This document shows positions 1 through 6,320 of a stretch of DNA of 11,202 nt, piece after piece. Source of the DNA: Ferroglobus sp. (lineage in GTDB: Archaea > Halobacteriota > Archaeoglobi > Archaeoglobales > Archaeoglobaceae). The notes beneath the pieces are model-generated. The model was not told the origin of the DNA. It did not search any database and was given only the letters and a program-made list of their open reading frames with translations. Numbering within the stretch: the first letter of the stretch is position 1; each line of letters opens with the position of its first letter. The DNA lies in the NCBI GenBank assembly GCA_015523665.1, contig WAJX01000034.1, positions 1-11,202 of the forward strand, given 5' to 3'. Made by a program: the position numbers and the translations under genes.

Positions 1-57
1 CTACTGGAATTTATGAAAATAACTGAAATGAAATTAAAACCAATCTTATTGATGTAA
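1..57 (+). CDS. Possible C-terminal end of a gene truncated by the window edge
   Basis: Frame 1 on the + strand is open from the first base to a TAA at 55-57 and gives 18 residues ending KLKPILLM. The other two + frames hit stops within the first 32 bases. A T-rich tract typical of an archaeal terminator follows at 74-106, which fits the end of a + strand gene. Eighteen codons are too few to identify a protein or to rule out chance, so this is a weak call. Confidence 0.25.
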   Translation, partial: LLEFMKITEMKLKPILLM

Positions 58-73
58 CGAAAACATTACAAAA

Positions 74-106
74 TCTCTTTTAACACTTTCTTTTTTCTTG
101 TTTTTT
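74..106 (+). terminator. T-rich terminator tract
   Basis: The + strand has a pyrimidine-rich stretch with T runs at 78-81, 91-96 and 101-106, broken only by short C, A and G interruptions. Archaeal RNA polymerase terminates at such oligo-T tracts without needing a hairpin. It lies 17 nt after the possible stop codon at 55-57. Confidence 0.4.
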
Positions 107-131
107 AGGTTTATCAATCGCATATAATAAT

Positions 132-155
132 AAAAAATAATAAAAAATAAAAAAA
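132..155 (-). terminator. Triple oligo-T terminator of the tRNA gene
   Basis: Read on the - strand, three T runs of 7, 6 and 6 follow one another (positions 155-149, 147-142 and 137-132). They begin 8 nt after the discriminator base of the tRNA. Serial oligo-T runs are the usual end of archaeal stable-RNA transcripts. Confidence 0.6.
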
Positions 156-162
156 TTAAATA

Positions 163-235
163 TGCCCCCGCCGGGAATTGAACCCGGGTCGTGGGTTCCG
201 CAGACCCACAGGATTTCCAACTACCCTACGGGGGC
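163..235 (-). tRNA. tRNA-Arg (anticodon GCG)
   Basis: A complete cloverleaf reads on the - strand. The acceptor stem GCCCCCG pairs with CGGGGGC, all 7 bp Watson-Crick. The D arm has GG at its 18/19 positions. The anticodon stem TGGGT/ACCCA closes the loop CTGCGGA, which gives anticodon GCG (plus-strand cgc at 199-201) and reads CGC as arginine. The variable loop is CGAC, and the T arm CCGGG/CCCGG closes the loop TTCAATT. Position 73 is A and CCA is not encoded, so the CCA-adding enzyme must supply it. There is no intron. The gene is far richer in G+C than the flanks, as expected for a structural RNA in a thermophile. TATA-like elements upstream near 258-266 or 282-293 are too weak to choose between. 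Confidence 0.96.
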
Positions 236-408
236 TCAATTGTTCATCATGGGTCTGGTATTATCATAGCCATATTATTCTCTTTATATGGACTTATACG
301 TTTTTCTACATTTTAATAAATTTTTAAATCCTAAAATTTTTAGGTTAATTTTAAATATTTCTATAATTTTATTTTATAAAATAAAATTATCATTTTTATT
401 AAAATATT
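236..408. other. AT-rich spacer between the tRNA and the membrane-protein gene
   Basis: This spacer is strongly AT-rich and I see no convincing gene in it. A + strand frame is open from 288 to 488, but its translation is low-complexity (I/L/F/K/N) and it runs antisense into the membrane-protein gene, so I treat it as chance. The spacer contains weak tRNA promoter candidates near 258-293 and a perfect 28-bp A/T-only palindrome at 363-390. Confidence 0.6.
363..390. repeat. Perfect 28-bp A/T-only palindrome
   Basis: The left arm ATAATTTTATTTTA (363-376) is the exact reverse complement of the right arm (377-390), with no spacer. It starts 19 nt beyond the stop codon of the - strand membrane-protein gene. 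It could form a weak hairpin in that transcript or bind a symmetric protein. AT-rich DNA produces palindromes by chance, but 14 consecutive matched pairs is long. Confidence 0.5.
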
Positions 409-720
409 TTAAAAATGAATTATATTTAAAATTATCTTGTATACATTGTTCATTACATGAATTCCGTTTATCTCAAGTATTGTATTAAGAACCGCTCCAA
501 TTATCGCTCCTACAATCAAAGCGGAGATAACTCTAACTTGTATTATTAAAATTATAGCAATAATTAGTAAAATTAAAGTAGACACTGCACTAACCTGTGA
601 AAATTGCTGATACGTCTCTTCTATGGCTATATTTAGGAAGTTGAAAAGTGTGGCTATTCCGTTCATTCCGAATAATATGCCTATAATAACACCAATAACA
701 ATTAATGCGTTATTACTCAT
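409..720 (-). CDS. Small integral membrane protein, unknown function
   Basis: This encodes 103 residues that I do not recognise as a named family. Three hydrophobic stretches are visible: about residues 5-26 (rich in I, V and G), 45-61 (L/I only) and 64-82 (VISALIVGAIIGAVLNTIL). Between the first two lies a short polar segment with IEETYQQFSQ, so the protein probably spans the membrane three times with almost no soluble part. An ATG at 762 is in frame, but it lies in the AT-rich box that looks like this gene's TATA element. The ATG at 720 lies about 28 nt downstream of that box, so I chose it as a probable leaderless start. The gene diverges from the RAM/ACT operon with promoters packed into the 74-bp gap. 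Confidence 0.6.
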   Translation of the reverse strand: MSNNALIVIGVIIGILFGMNGIATLFNFLNIAIEETYQQFSQVSAVSTLILLIIAIILIIQVRVISALIVGAIIGAVLNTILEINGIHVMNNVYKIILNIIHF

Positions 721-741
721 AAACGTCTCTTTCCATAATTT

Positions 742-776
742 GTTTAAAAATATAACTGGCAAAGGTTTTTATTTCC
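742..776. promoter_or_regulatory. Divergent promoter pair
   Basis: On the - strand, TATATTTTTAAAC (754-742) sits about 28 nt before the ATG at 720. On the + strand, GGTTTTTATTTCC (764-776) is centred about 26 nt before the ATG at 795. Both spacings match a TATA box followed by a leaderless start. No Shine-Dalgarno sequence is evident before the RAM-domain ATG. The two promoters are back to back within 35 bp, so one regulator could affect both directions. This is inferred from position and base composition only. Confidence 0.45.
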
Positions 777-794
777 GATGAATATCATATAGTG

Positions 795-1028
795 ATGGCA
801 TTGGGATTTGTTCTCGTTAAAGTTTCTCCGAGAAAGGAGAGAGAAGTGTATGATAAGATCGCAGAAATTAAAGAAGTGGAAGAACTTTACCCACTTTTTG
901 GCGAGTACGATCTAATTGCAAAGATAGTAGTGAGAAACTTTGAAGAGTTGAGTGAGGTAGTTGTAAAAAAGATAAGGTCTATAGATGGCGTTTTGGAGAC
1001 AAAAACACTTACCGGTGCTAAATTTTAG
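795..1028 (+). CDS. Free-standing Lrp/AsnC ligand-binding (RAM) domain protein
   Basis: The 77-residue product is a single RAM/AsnC ligand-binding domain (a ferredoxin-like alpha-beta sandwich). Family features are the opening GFVLVKVSPRKEREVY, the central ELYPLFGEYDLIAKIVV (this family's typical V..(f/t)GeyDl core) and the closing IRSIDGVLETKTLTG. It lacks the N-terminal helix-turn-helix of full Lrp proteins, so it should not bind DNA alone. Stand-alone RAM proteins oligomerise and bind amino acids or partner proteins. The start is the ATG at 795; a GTG directly before it (792) could add one residue. The stop is followed 2 nt later by the ACT-domain gene, so the two are surely co-transcribed and probably work together in amino-acid sensing (inference). 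Confidence 0.85.
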   Translation: MALGFVLVKVSPRKEREVYDKIAEIKEVEELYPLFGEYDLIAKIVVRNFEELSEVVVKKIRSIDGVLETKTLTGAKF

Positions 1029-1030
1029 TT

Positions 1031-1687
1031 ATGAGGGGCATTCAGATAATTGCAGAAAATAAAATTGGAGTACTTAGAGATGTTACATCAATCGTAGCCG
1101 AGCATGGAGGGAATATAACGTTTGCACAATCTTTTATCATAAAATATGGAGAGTATAGTGGGAAGGCATTAATATACTTAGAGATAGAAGGTGGAGATTT
1201 TGATAAGATTTTCAACTCTATAAAATCTCTTTCACTGGTTATTGAAATACAAGAAGAGAAACCTTTTGAGCAAGTATTTGGAAAGAGAGTCTTGATCTTT
1301 GGAGGTGGAGCTTTAGTCTCTCAAGTAGCATTGGGAGCGATAACTGAAGCGGATCGACATAATCTAAGAGGAGAAAAAATTAGTGTTGATACAATGCCAA
1401 TTATAGGAGAAGATGAACTTGCAGAGGCTGTAAGAGCTGTTGCAAGATTACATAGGGCTGAGATTTTAGTTCTTGCAGGTGGTTTAATGGGTGGCAAGAT
1501 TGCTGAAGAAGTCAAAAAGTTGAGAAAAGTAGGGATAAGTGTAATAAGTTTAAATATGTTTGGATCAGTTCCAAAAGTTAGTGATTTAGTTGTTAGCGAT
1601 CCAGTAATGGCTGGAACTCTTGCAGTGATGCATATTTCAGAGAAGGGAGAATTTGAAATAGAAAAAGTCAAAGGGAGGAAAATTTAA
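1031..1687 (+). CDS. ACT-domain protein with a C-terminal archaeal domain (DUF5612-type)
   Basis: The 218-residue protein has two parts. Residues 1-75 are an ACT domain, recognisable from ENKIGVLRDVTSIVAEHGGNI (residues 9-29) followed by the strand GKALIYLEIEG. ACT domains bind amino acids and regulate metabolic enzymes. Residues 80-205 form a second domain with GKRVLIFGGGALVSQVALG and LVLAGGLMGGKIAEEVKKLRKVGISVISLNMFGSVPKVSDLVVSDP, which resembles the domain found after ACT in archaeal proteins (DUF5612, from memory). No catalytic signature is evident. It starts 2 nt after the RAM gene and ends before a T-rich terminator. The neighbourhood points to a regulatory pair responding to small molecules; the ligand and target cannot be read from the sequence. 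Confidence 0.75.
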   Translation: MRGIQIIAENKIGVLRDVTSIVAEHGGNITFAQSFIIKYGEYSGKALIYLEIEGGDFDKIFNSIKSLSLVIEIQEEKPFEQVFGKRVLIFGGGALVSQVALGAITEADRHNLRGEKISVDTMPIIGEDELAEAVRAVARLHRAEILVLAGGLMGGKIAEEVKKLRKVGISVISLNMFGSVPKVSDLVVSDPVMAGTLAVMHISEKGEFEIEKVKGRKI

Positions 1688-1708
1688 ATAATTGATTGAT
1701 AAATCTAC

Positions 1709-1738
1709 TTGTTTATCTTATTGTTATTTTTATTATTA
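1709..1738 (+). terminator. T-rich terminator of the RAM/ACT operon
   Basis: The + strand after the ACT gene becomes strongly T-rich, with T runs at 1711-1713 and 1727-1731 and further TT pairs, and with no strong hairpin. It lies in the 89-nt gap between two convergent genes and is the likely end of the + strand transcript. The - strand of the same gap shows only short T runs. Confidence 0.45.
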
Positions 1739-1776
1739 ATTATATCAATAATATAATCAATATAGTAAAAATATAT

Positions 1777-2901
1777 TTAAATATAATTTTTAAAAATAAA
1801 ATTATTTAAAATCTTTAAAAATAATTTTGAATTTTTTAAAAGCCTCACGACTTTTGGCATAATCTTTAAAATTGATGAGGGGGAATCCATGCTAACTTTA
1901 GAGAGATCTACATCTCTAACAATCTTTATTAGGTGTTCATATTCTTCATCACTTAAAAGAGTATAGAGTCTTCTAATTTTCTCTCCATATATGTATTCTC
2001 TTCTCATTTCTTTTAGATATTCAGTTTTGAACTTCTTAAGATTGGGAAAGTTGTCTCCTAATATCTCTGCTGCTATGAGGGAATAATATATCCCTCCACC
2101 AGTATATGGCTTAACCATCCCTGCTGCATCTCCAATTAGGGCAACATTCTCTCTAACAAAATCTATTAATCCTATCGGTATAGCTCCATTATTTATTTCT
2201 ATTATTGATTTTCCTACTCTCTCAGAAACAGAAACATGTTTTTTTATCAAATTTCTGAAATATATTTCAGGATTTTTCTTTGAAATAACTCCTATCCTAG
2301 CGAAATCGTCATTTATTGGAATTGCATAGGCAAAAAAGCTGTCAGAATACCTCTTTCCAAAATATAACTCGACCATATTGCTATCGAGGGAATGAAATTC
2401 TATTAGATATTGGATTGCTGTGTAAATACTGGGACTTTTAAAACCCATCCTTTTTCTAACAATGCTATATACTCCATCAGCACCAATTAGAAAATTAAAG
2501 TTAAACTCTTTTATTTTCCCGTCGATTCTAACTAAAATCTTGTCTCTTCGAATTTCTAAAACTTTGGCATTCATATTAATTTCGGACTTTTTAGAGGCTT
2601 CTCTTAAAAGTTGAGCATCAAGAATTTTTCTTTCAACAACAATCCCTTTATCTCTTCCTATTATCTCAGTGTAGTTACCGGAAGGGGAGAATAAAAAAGC
2701 TCCTCGAATCCTATTCATCTTAGCTTTTTTACAATATCTACTAAGTTTAATAAGTTTCTTATAACATTCTTCACTGATCAAACCAGCACAACTCATAGGA
2801 AATCCCGGAGAGTGATGTTCTTCAAATATTGATGTTTCTGCATCTATATTAAGGGCTGATAAACTTCCTGCTAATCCTCCTCCAACTATCACAACTTTCA
2901 C
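1777..2901 (-). CDS. Geranylgeranyl reductase family FAD-dependent oxidoreductase
   Basis: The 374-residue protein starts VVIVGGGLAGS, a dinucleotide-binding G-x-G-x-x-G (residues 7-12), with the ribose-binding acidic pair EE at 27-28. Family marks follow: PGFPMSCAGLIS with Cys38, GADG at 140-143, and GDAAGMVKPYTGGGI at 257-271. Such enzymes reduce the isoprenoid double bonds of archaeal membrane lipids using FAD; some paralogues have other roles. The usual substrate motif YxWxFP reads FAYAIP here (190-195), so this may be a divergent paralogue. The start is GTG at 2901. It precedes the flavin fold directly and lies 26 nt from a TATA box, which suggests a leaderless message. An ATG 60 nt further upstream would add a hydrophobic extension that overlaps that box. 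Convergent with the ACT gene, divergent from the HD gene. Confidence 0.85.
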   Translation of the reverse strand: MKVVIVGGGLAGSLSALNIDAETSIFEEHHSPGFPMSCAGLISEECYKKLIKLSRYCKKAKMNRIRGAFLFSPSGNYTEIIGRDKGIVVERKILDAQLLREASKKSEINMNAKVLEIRRDKILVRIDGKIKEFNFNFLIGADGVYSIVRKRMGFKSPSIYTAIQYLIEFHSLDSNMVELYFGKRYSDSFFAYAIPINDDFARIGVISKKNPEIYFRNLIKKHVSVSERVGKSIIEINNGAIPIGLIDFVRENVALIGDAAGMVKPYTGGGIYYSLIAAEILGDNFPNLKKFKTEYLKEMRREYIYGEKIRRLYTLLSDEEYEHLIKIVRDVDLSKVSMDSPSSILKIMPKVVRLLKNSKLFLKILNNFIFKNYI

Positions 2902-2921
2902 GATTAGAATAAAGAGTAAGA

Positions 2922-2954
2922 GGTTTAAATGTTCTTTGATAAGTATAAATACTT
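2922..2954 (-). promoter_or_regulatory. GGR-family gene promoter with an upstream inverted repeat
   Basis: On the - strand, CATTTAAACC (2931-2922) is a good TATA box centred about 26 nt before the GTG start. Ten bases further upstream is the inverted repeat AAGTAT-AA-ATACTT (plus-strand 2941-2954), with perfect 6-bp arms. Its position just upstream of the TATA element is where archaeal regulators often bind, but the repeat is short and AT-rich. The rest of the 272-nt intergenic region (2902-3173) is AT-rich with no gene seen. Confidence 0.45.
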
Positions 2955-3139
2955 GACTCAATGAGATTTAAATAACAGATGATTAAAATAATATTCCAAA
3001 ATTTTATATTTATTATAAATTTTATTTTACCAATATTTAACAAATCTGTATGTTTCTCTTTACAATAAAAAATAATATTTAAAATAGATAATTAATATAA
3101 ATCATTAATAAAAATGAGCTAATTAAAAATTGATGTAAA

Positions 3140-3150
3140 AATTTATTATT
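3140..3150 (+). promoter_or_regulatory. TATA-like element before the HD-domain gene
   Basis: AATTTATTATT on the + strand is centred about 29 nt upstream of the GTG start at 3174, which fits a leaderless transcript. No Shine-Dalgarno sequence is visible before that GTG. The surroundings are all AT-rich, so the exact box is uncertain. Confidence 0.35.
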
Positions 3151-3173
3151 GTATCTACATACATACTATTACT

Positions 3174-4322
3174 GTGGTAAAGACGATTTATGATAGCATC
3201 CATGGAAGTATAAAAGTTGATAAATGGCTTTTGAAACTTATAGATACACCTGAATTTCAAAGATTACGTAGGATAAAACAACTCGGATTTGCGAACCTTG
3301 TTTATCCTGGAGCAAATCATACGAGGTTCGAACACTCTATAGGAGTTATGCATTTAGCGAGAAAATTGGTAGATAATGATGAAATAATCGCTTCAGCCCT
3401 ACTTCACGATATAGGACATACACCATTCAGCCACTCTACAGAAAAACTCCTCTTTAAATATCTAAAAATAGAGCATAATAATGCTGACGAGATTATAAAA
3501 AGGAGTTCTATAAAAGATATCCTTGATGAGGAAGGTTTGAACTATAAAAGGGTTATAAGGTATATAAATTTGCAACCAGTTAGTGGAGATATAGATGTAG
3601 ACAGAATGGATTATCTCGTTAGAGATTCTCACTATACTGGAGTTGCATATGGAGTATTTGACTACCAAAGATTAATAGACAAAATGGAATTTGATGGTAA
3701 AAGAGTTCTGATCAATGAAGGAGGTATTAAGGCTGCAGAATCTCTTTTAGTCTCAAGATATATGATGTATTCTGCAGTTTACTACCACCATGTATGCAGA
3801 ATTGCAAAGAAAATGTTTGAAAAAGCTGTAGAATGGTTAATTGAATCTGGAGTGATTGAGGCTAAAGATCTAACTGTAATGGATGATTATGATATAGTCA
3901 GCATTATGAGGCAACAAAGTGGATTTGTAAAGGAAATAATTGACGCAATCGATATGAGGAGATTGTTCAAGAGAGCGATATACGTTAATGTTAGTAGAGT
4001 TGGTATCAGCATTGATAGAGTGAATTCGTGGAGAGTTGAAGAGGAAATTGCTGAAGAAGCAGGGATTGATAGAAACTACGTAATCGTTGATATCCCAGAA
4101 GAAAAGGAAGAGGAGTATAAGGCATTGATAAAGATTAATTCATCAGAAGTTAAAAGATTGGATGAAGTTTCTGAACTCGTTAAATATTTAAAGATCTCAC
4201 AGAGACAAAATTTAAAGTTAGGAGTTTATACAAAGAAGGAATATTTGGAAAAAGTGAGAAATTTAGCTCTCAATTACTTTGGAATTAATAAGATATCACA
4301 AAAAAAGTTGGATGAAATATAA
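3174..4322 (+). CDS. HD-domain phosphohydrolase, SAMHD1/dGTPase-like (COG1078 type)
   Basis: The 382-residue protein has the full metal-dependent HD signature of the SAMHD1-like family. RFEHSIGVMHLA carries the first His (54), ASALLHDIGHTPFSH carries the His-Asp pair (78-79), and SGDIDVDRMDYLVRD (residues 138-151) carries the last Asp ligand and the family's DYxxRD pattern. The opening IYDSIHGSIKVDKWLLKLIDTPEFQRLRRIKQLG is also typical. Family members hydrolyse (d)NTPs or other nucleotides; the substrate here cannot be read from the sequence. The length matches archaeal homologues. The start is GTG at 3174, giving MVKTIYD. Its stop faces the histone gene across 32 nt. A housekeeping role in nucleotide pools is more likely than defence, because nothing nearby suggests a defence island. 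Confidence 0.88.
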   Translation: MVKTIYDSIHGSIKVDKWLLKLIDTPEFQRLRRIKQLGFANLVYPGANHTRFEHSIGVMHLARKLVDNDEIIASALLHDIGHTPFSHSTEKLLFKYLKIEHNNADEIIKRSSIKDILDEEGLNYKRVIRYINLQPVSGDIDVDRMDYLVRDSHYTGVAYGVFDYQRLIDKMEFDGKRVLINEGGIKAAESLLVSRYMMYSAVYYHHVCRIAKKMFEKAVEWLIESGVIEAKDLTVMDDYDIVSIMRQQSGFVKEIIDAIDMRRLFKRAIYVNVSRVGISIDRVNSWRVEEEIAEEAGIDRNYVIVDIPEEKEEEYKALIKINSSEVKRLDEVSELVKYLKISQRQNLKLGVYTKKEYLEKVRNLALNYFGINKISQKKLDEI

Positions 4323-4354
4323 AATTAAAAAATAAAATAATTTAATTTTTAAAA
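4323..4354. terminator. Short convergent intergenic region with T tracts on both strands
   Basis: Only 32 nt separate the HD and histone stop codons. The + strand has a T5 run near 4346-4350, and the - strand reads T6 and T4 runs through 4335-4323. The region probably works as an oligo-T terminator in both directions; transcripts may overlap. Confidence 0.4.
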
Positions 4355-4561
4355 TTAGATGAGAGAACTGGCCAATTTTATATCATCAGCAGTTACAGTC
4401 TTCCTTCCTGCATGTCTGGCAATCTCGACTGCTTTCTTTGCAACGTTCAAAGCGTAATCTTCAAGTGCTTCTGTCATTTTAACTACCGCTTCTTCACTCA
4501 CTCTCTCAGCTCCAGCTTTTCTTATCAACCTATCTACTGGTGCAAGAGGCAATTCAGCCAT
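4355..4561 (-). CDS. Archaeal histone
   Basis: The 68-residue protein is a single minimal histone fold (helix-loop-helix-loop-helix) with almost no tails, closely resembling HMfB of methanogens. [25 protein letters not shown] forms the first helix and loop with the DNA-contacting Arg20. The conserved R-K-T trio is at 53-55, in the [14 protein letters not shown] segment before helix 3. Gly17 matches HMfB Gly16, the position near the dimer-dimer stacking surface. Such proteins dimerise and wrap DNA into extendable nucleoprotein filaments. The start is fixed by the Shine-Dalgarno GGAGGTG 6 nt before the ATG at 4561; an in-frame GTG 9 nt further upstream lies inside that site and is rejected. It is a single gene with its own promoter. 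Confidence 0.97.
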   Translation of the reverse strand: MAELPLAPVDRLIRKAGAERVSEEAVVKMTEALEDYALNVAKKAVEIARHAGRKTVTADDIKLASSLI

Positions 4562-4567
4562 ACAAAA

Positions 4568-4618
4568 CACCTCCTTTCCCTATTCCATGAAAAAATTGGT
4601 ATAGGTTAAATATATAGT
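4568..4618 (-). promoter_or_regulatory. Histone promoter and strong ribosome binding site
   Basis: On the - strand, CTATATATTTAACC (about 4618-4605) is a strong TATA box preceded by a purine-rich stretch that could be the TFB element. A start site about 25 nt downstream (near 4585) would leave a 5' leader of about 24 nt. That leader contains AAAGGAGGTG, nearly a full complement of the 16S rRNA 3' end. This suits a highly expressed gene and contrasts with the leaderless genes nearby. The rest of the gap up to 4741 is AT-rich with no gene seen. Confidence 0.65.
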
Positions 4619-4741
4619 TTTCGGTGTTACAATCTCCAAAACCCTCTATTTTGCATAAAGAACAATTAAAAAGTTTACAAATCTAAGTTATGGGTAATCA
4701 TTTGATCAATAAAAATATGAAGATGTTAGACTGGCGGATAT

Positions 4742-5545
4742 TCAAAAAGATTTTGTTAACTCTTTCAAAACAGCATCCATCATAATGTCAACTGGAGGAC
4801 TGAATCCGTTCCAAATCTCAAATGCTTTCTCTCCCTGATAAACGAGCATCTCATATCCGTATACGATTTTACATCCTCTCATCTTTGCTATTTTAATCAA
4901 TGGTGTATCTATTGGGTTGTAAACAGTATCAAAAACAACAACATCAGCTTTAATCATGCTTTCTGGAACTACTAATTTACTCTCATACCCTAACATGCCG
5001 AGAGGTGTTGCGTTGACAATTATGTCAGGCTCCACTTCTGTTAACTTATTAAGAGGTATAAAGTTACAGCCAACTTCATTTGCGAGTTTTTTTGCTCTCT
5101 CCTCAGTTCTGTTTGCAATGAAGATTTCAGCTTTTTCATCATAAAATGCGAATGCCATTGCTCTGGCTACTCCGCCAGCTCCAACAATTAGAATTCTACT
5201 GTCTTTTAATTCAACACCTTTATTTTTTAAAGCTTTTACAGCTCCATAAGCATCCGTATTATATGCTTTTGAGGTGGCTAAATCAATAGTATTGACAGCT
5301 TTTATTTTTTCAGCTAGTGTGTCAGCTTTGAAAATCTCGTAAGCTCTTTCTTTAAATGGTATTGTTATGTTTAAACCAGTTAATCCCAAAGCTTTAGCCC
5401 CATACATAGCATCTTCAAAATCTTCGGGCTTAACTTCAAATCTGGTGTAAACTGCATCCATATCAAGATGTTTAAAAACAGCATTAAACATAACTGGAGA
5501 GAGAGAGTGTTTTATTGGATACCCAACAACACCAAAAATCTTCAT
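4742..5545 (-). CDS. aroE: Shikimate dehydrogenase
   Basis: The 267-residue enzyme reduces 3-dehydroshikimate to shikimate with NADPH in aromatic amino-acid synthesis. The shikimate-binding SLSPVMFN has Ser14 and Ser16. NITIPFKE holds the catalytic Lys65, and YNTDAYG holds Asp98. The Rossmann loop GAGGVARA and the NRTEER segment, whose Arg favours NADP, follow. NATPLGM, VYNPIDTPL and GYEMLVYQGEKAFEIW complete the family pattern. Length is normal. It is the last gene of the por-IMPase-nadK-aroE operon: the ATG lies 1 nt after the nadK stop, with GGGAGAT upstream as ribosome site. Lying next to NAD kinase, which makes its coenzyme, may be meaningful but could be coincidence. Confidence 0.96.
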   Translation of the reverse strand: MKIFGVVGYPIKHSLSPVMFNAVFKHLDMDAVYTRFEVKPEDFEDAMYGAKALGLTGLNITIPFKERAYEIFKADTLAEKIKAVNTIDLATSKAYNTDAYGAVKALKNKGVELKDSRILIVGAGGVARAMAFAFYDEKAEIFIANRTEERAKKLANEVGCNFIPLNKLTEVEPDIIVNATPLGMLGYESKLVVPESMIKADVVVFDTVYNPIDTPLIKIAKMRGCKIVYGYEMLVYQGEKAFEIWNGFSPPVDIMMDAVLKELTKSF

Positions 5546-5546
5546 A

Positions 5547-6320
5547 CTATCTTATCTCCCTTAATTTTTTAGAAATCCTTTCTAACCTATTTGGTATTTC
5601 AAAAAATCTTGCTGAATATTTTGACCTTTTAACTTCAAACCTCTCTCCCTCTCTTATATCTACCATCTTTTGTCCATCAGCTACAACAACACCGTTTCTC
5701 ATTGAGATCTCAACAGTTATCTCCCTCTCAGACGAGACAACCCACGGTTTCCAACCAAGTTTAAAGGGTGAAACTGGCACTATGAGTATTGAATTTAGAT
5801 ATGGATCTACTACAGGACCTCCACTCGATAAAGAGTATGCTGTGGATCCGATTGGTGTTGAGATTATTATACCATCAGCTCTTAAATCCTCCACTTTCTG
5901 GTTATCAACATAAACGTTTATACCTATAAGTTTTGCTGGAGATTTGCTCAATAAAGATATTTCATTCAGTGCTATTAATCTCTCATCTCCAACCTTTGTT
6001 TCTATTCTCATAAATTCTTCAATATTAAGTTCATAGTTTAAAGCCTTTTCAAGCTCATTCTCAAAATTTTCCGGAGTTGCATGAGTTAGCAGACCTACTC
6101 TCCCAGTGTTTATCCCAAAAATCGGTGGTGGCTTTTCCAGTTTTTGTAAGGTTTGTAGAATTGTGCCATCACCACCTACGGTTATCACGATTTTAGCTTT
6201 TTCTATATCCTTATAAGGCTTATCATATAAGCTAAAATTTATGCCTCTTTCGGAAACAAAATTTGCAACTCTATTTGCAAGATCCTTTGAATCTTCCTTA
6301 TAAACAATTGCAACTCTCAT
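5547..6320 (-). CDS. nadK: NAD kinase
   Basis: The 257-residue enzyme phosphorylates NAD+ to NADP+ using ATP or polyphosphate. It carries the signature GGDGT at 49-53, followed by FGINTGRVGLLT (68-79), the NE pair at 119-120, and ADGIIISTPIGSTAYSLSSGGPVVDP (148-173), the nucleotide-binding core. Length matches short archaeal NAD kinases such as A. fulgidus AF2373. Its ATG overlaps the IMPase stop as ATGA, and no Shine-Dalgarno site is evident, so translation is probably coupled. The stop is 1 nt before aroE. In Methanocaldococcus an IMPase domain and NAD kinase are fused in one protein (MJ0917) in this same order, so the adjacency is likely functional. Confidence 0.96.
   Translation of the reverse strand: MRVAIVYKEDSKDLANRVANFVSERGINFSLYDKPYKDIEKAKIVITVGGDGTILQTLQKLEKPPPIFGINTGRVGLLTHATPENFENELEKALNYELNIEEFMRIETKVGDERLIALNEISLLSKSPAKLIGINVYVDNQKVEDLRADGIIISTPIGSTAYSLSSGGPVVDPYLNSILIVPVSPFKLGWKPWVVSSEREITVEISMRNGVVVADGQKMVDIREGERFEVKRSKYSARFFEIPNRLERISKKLREIR

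Noticed and set aside
120..160. TAATAAAAAA-type repeats resembling a short tandem array
   Set aside because: Explained as the serial oligo-T terminator of the tRNA; there are no spacers or conserved units that would suggest CRISPR.
244..250. ATGATGA on the - strand, a possible C box of a C/D guide RNA
   Set aside because: No CTGA D box lies at a suitable distance; the tRNA gene begins 9 nt downstream.
288..488. Open + strand frame of 66 codons
   Set aside because: Low-complexity I/L/F/K/N translation from AT-rich DNA, no ribosome site, and it runs antisense into the membrane-protein gene.
1321..1671. Open - strand frame opposite the ACT-domain gene
   Set aside because: It lies wholly antisense within a well-supported conserved gene, and its Ser/Thr/Pro-rich translation is typical of a shadow frame.
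2849..3043. Short - strand frame overlapping the GGR-family promoter and start
   Set aside because: It overlaps the GGR start in another frame, spans the AT-rich promoter and has no family features.
3174..4322. HD phosphohydrolase as an antiviral dNTPase
   Set aside because: The family is widespread as a housekeeping enzyme, and no toxin, nuclease, CRISPR or mobile gene lies nearby to suggest a defence island.
5515..5913. Open + strand frame opposite nadK and the start of aroE
   Set aside because: Antisense to two clear genes; no promoter or ribosome site and no recognisable motif.
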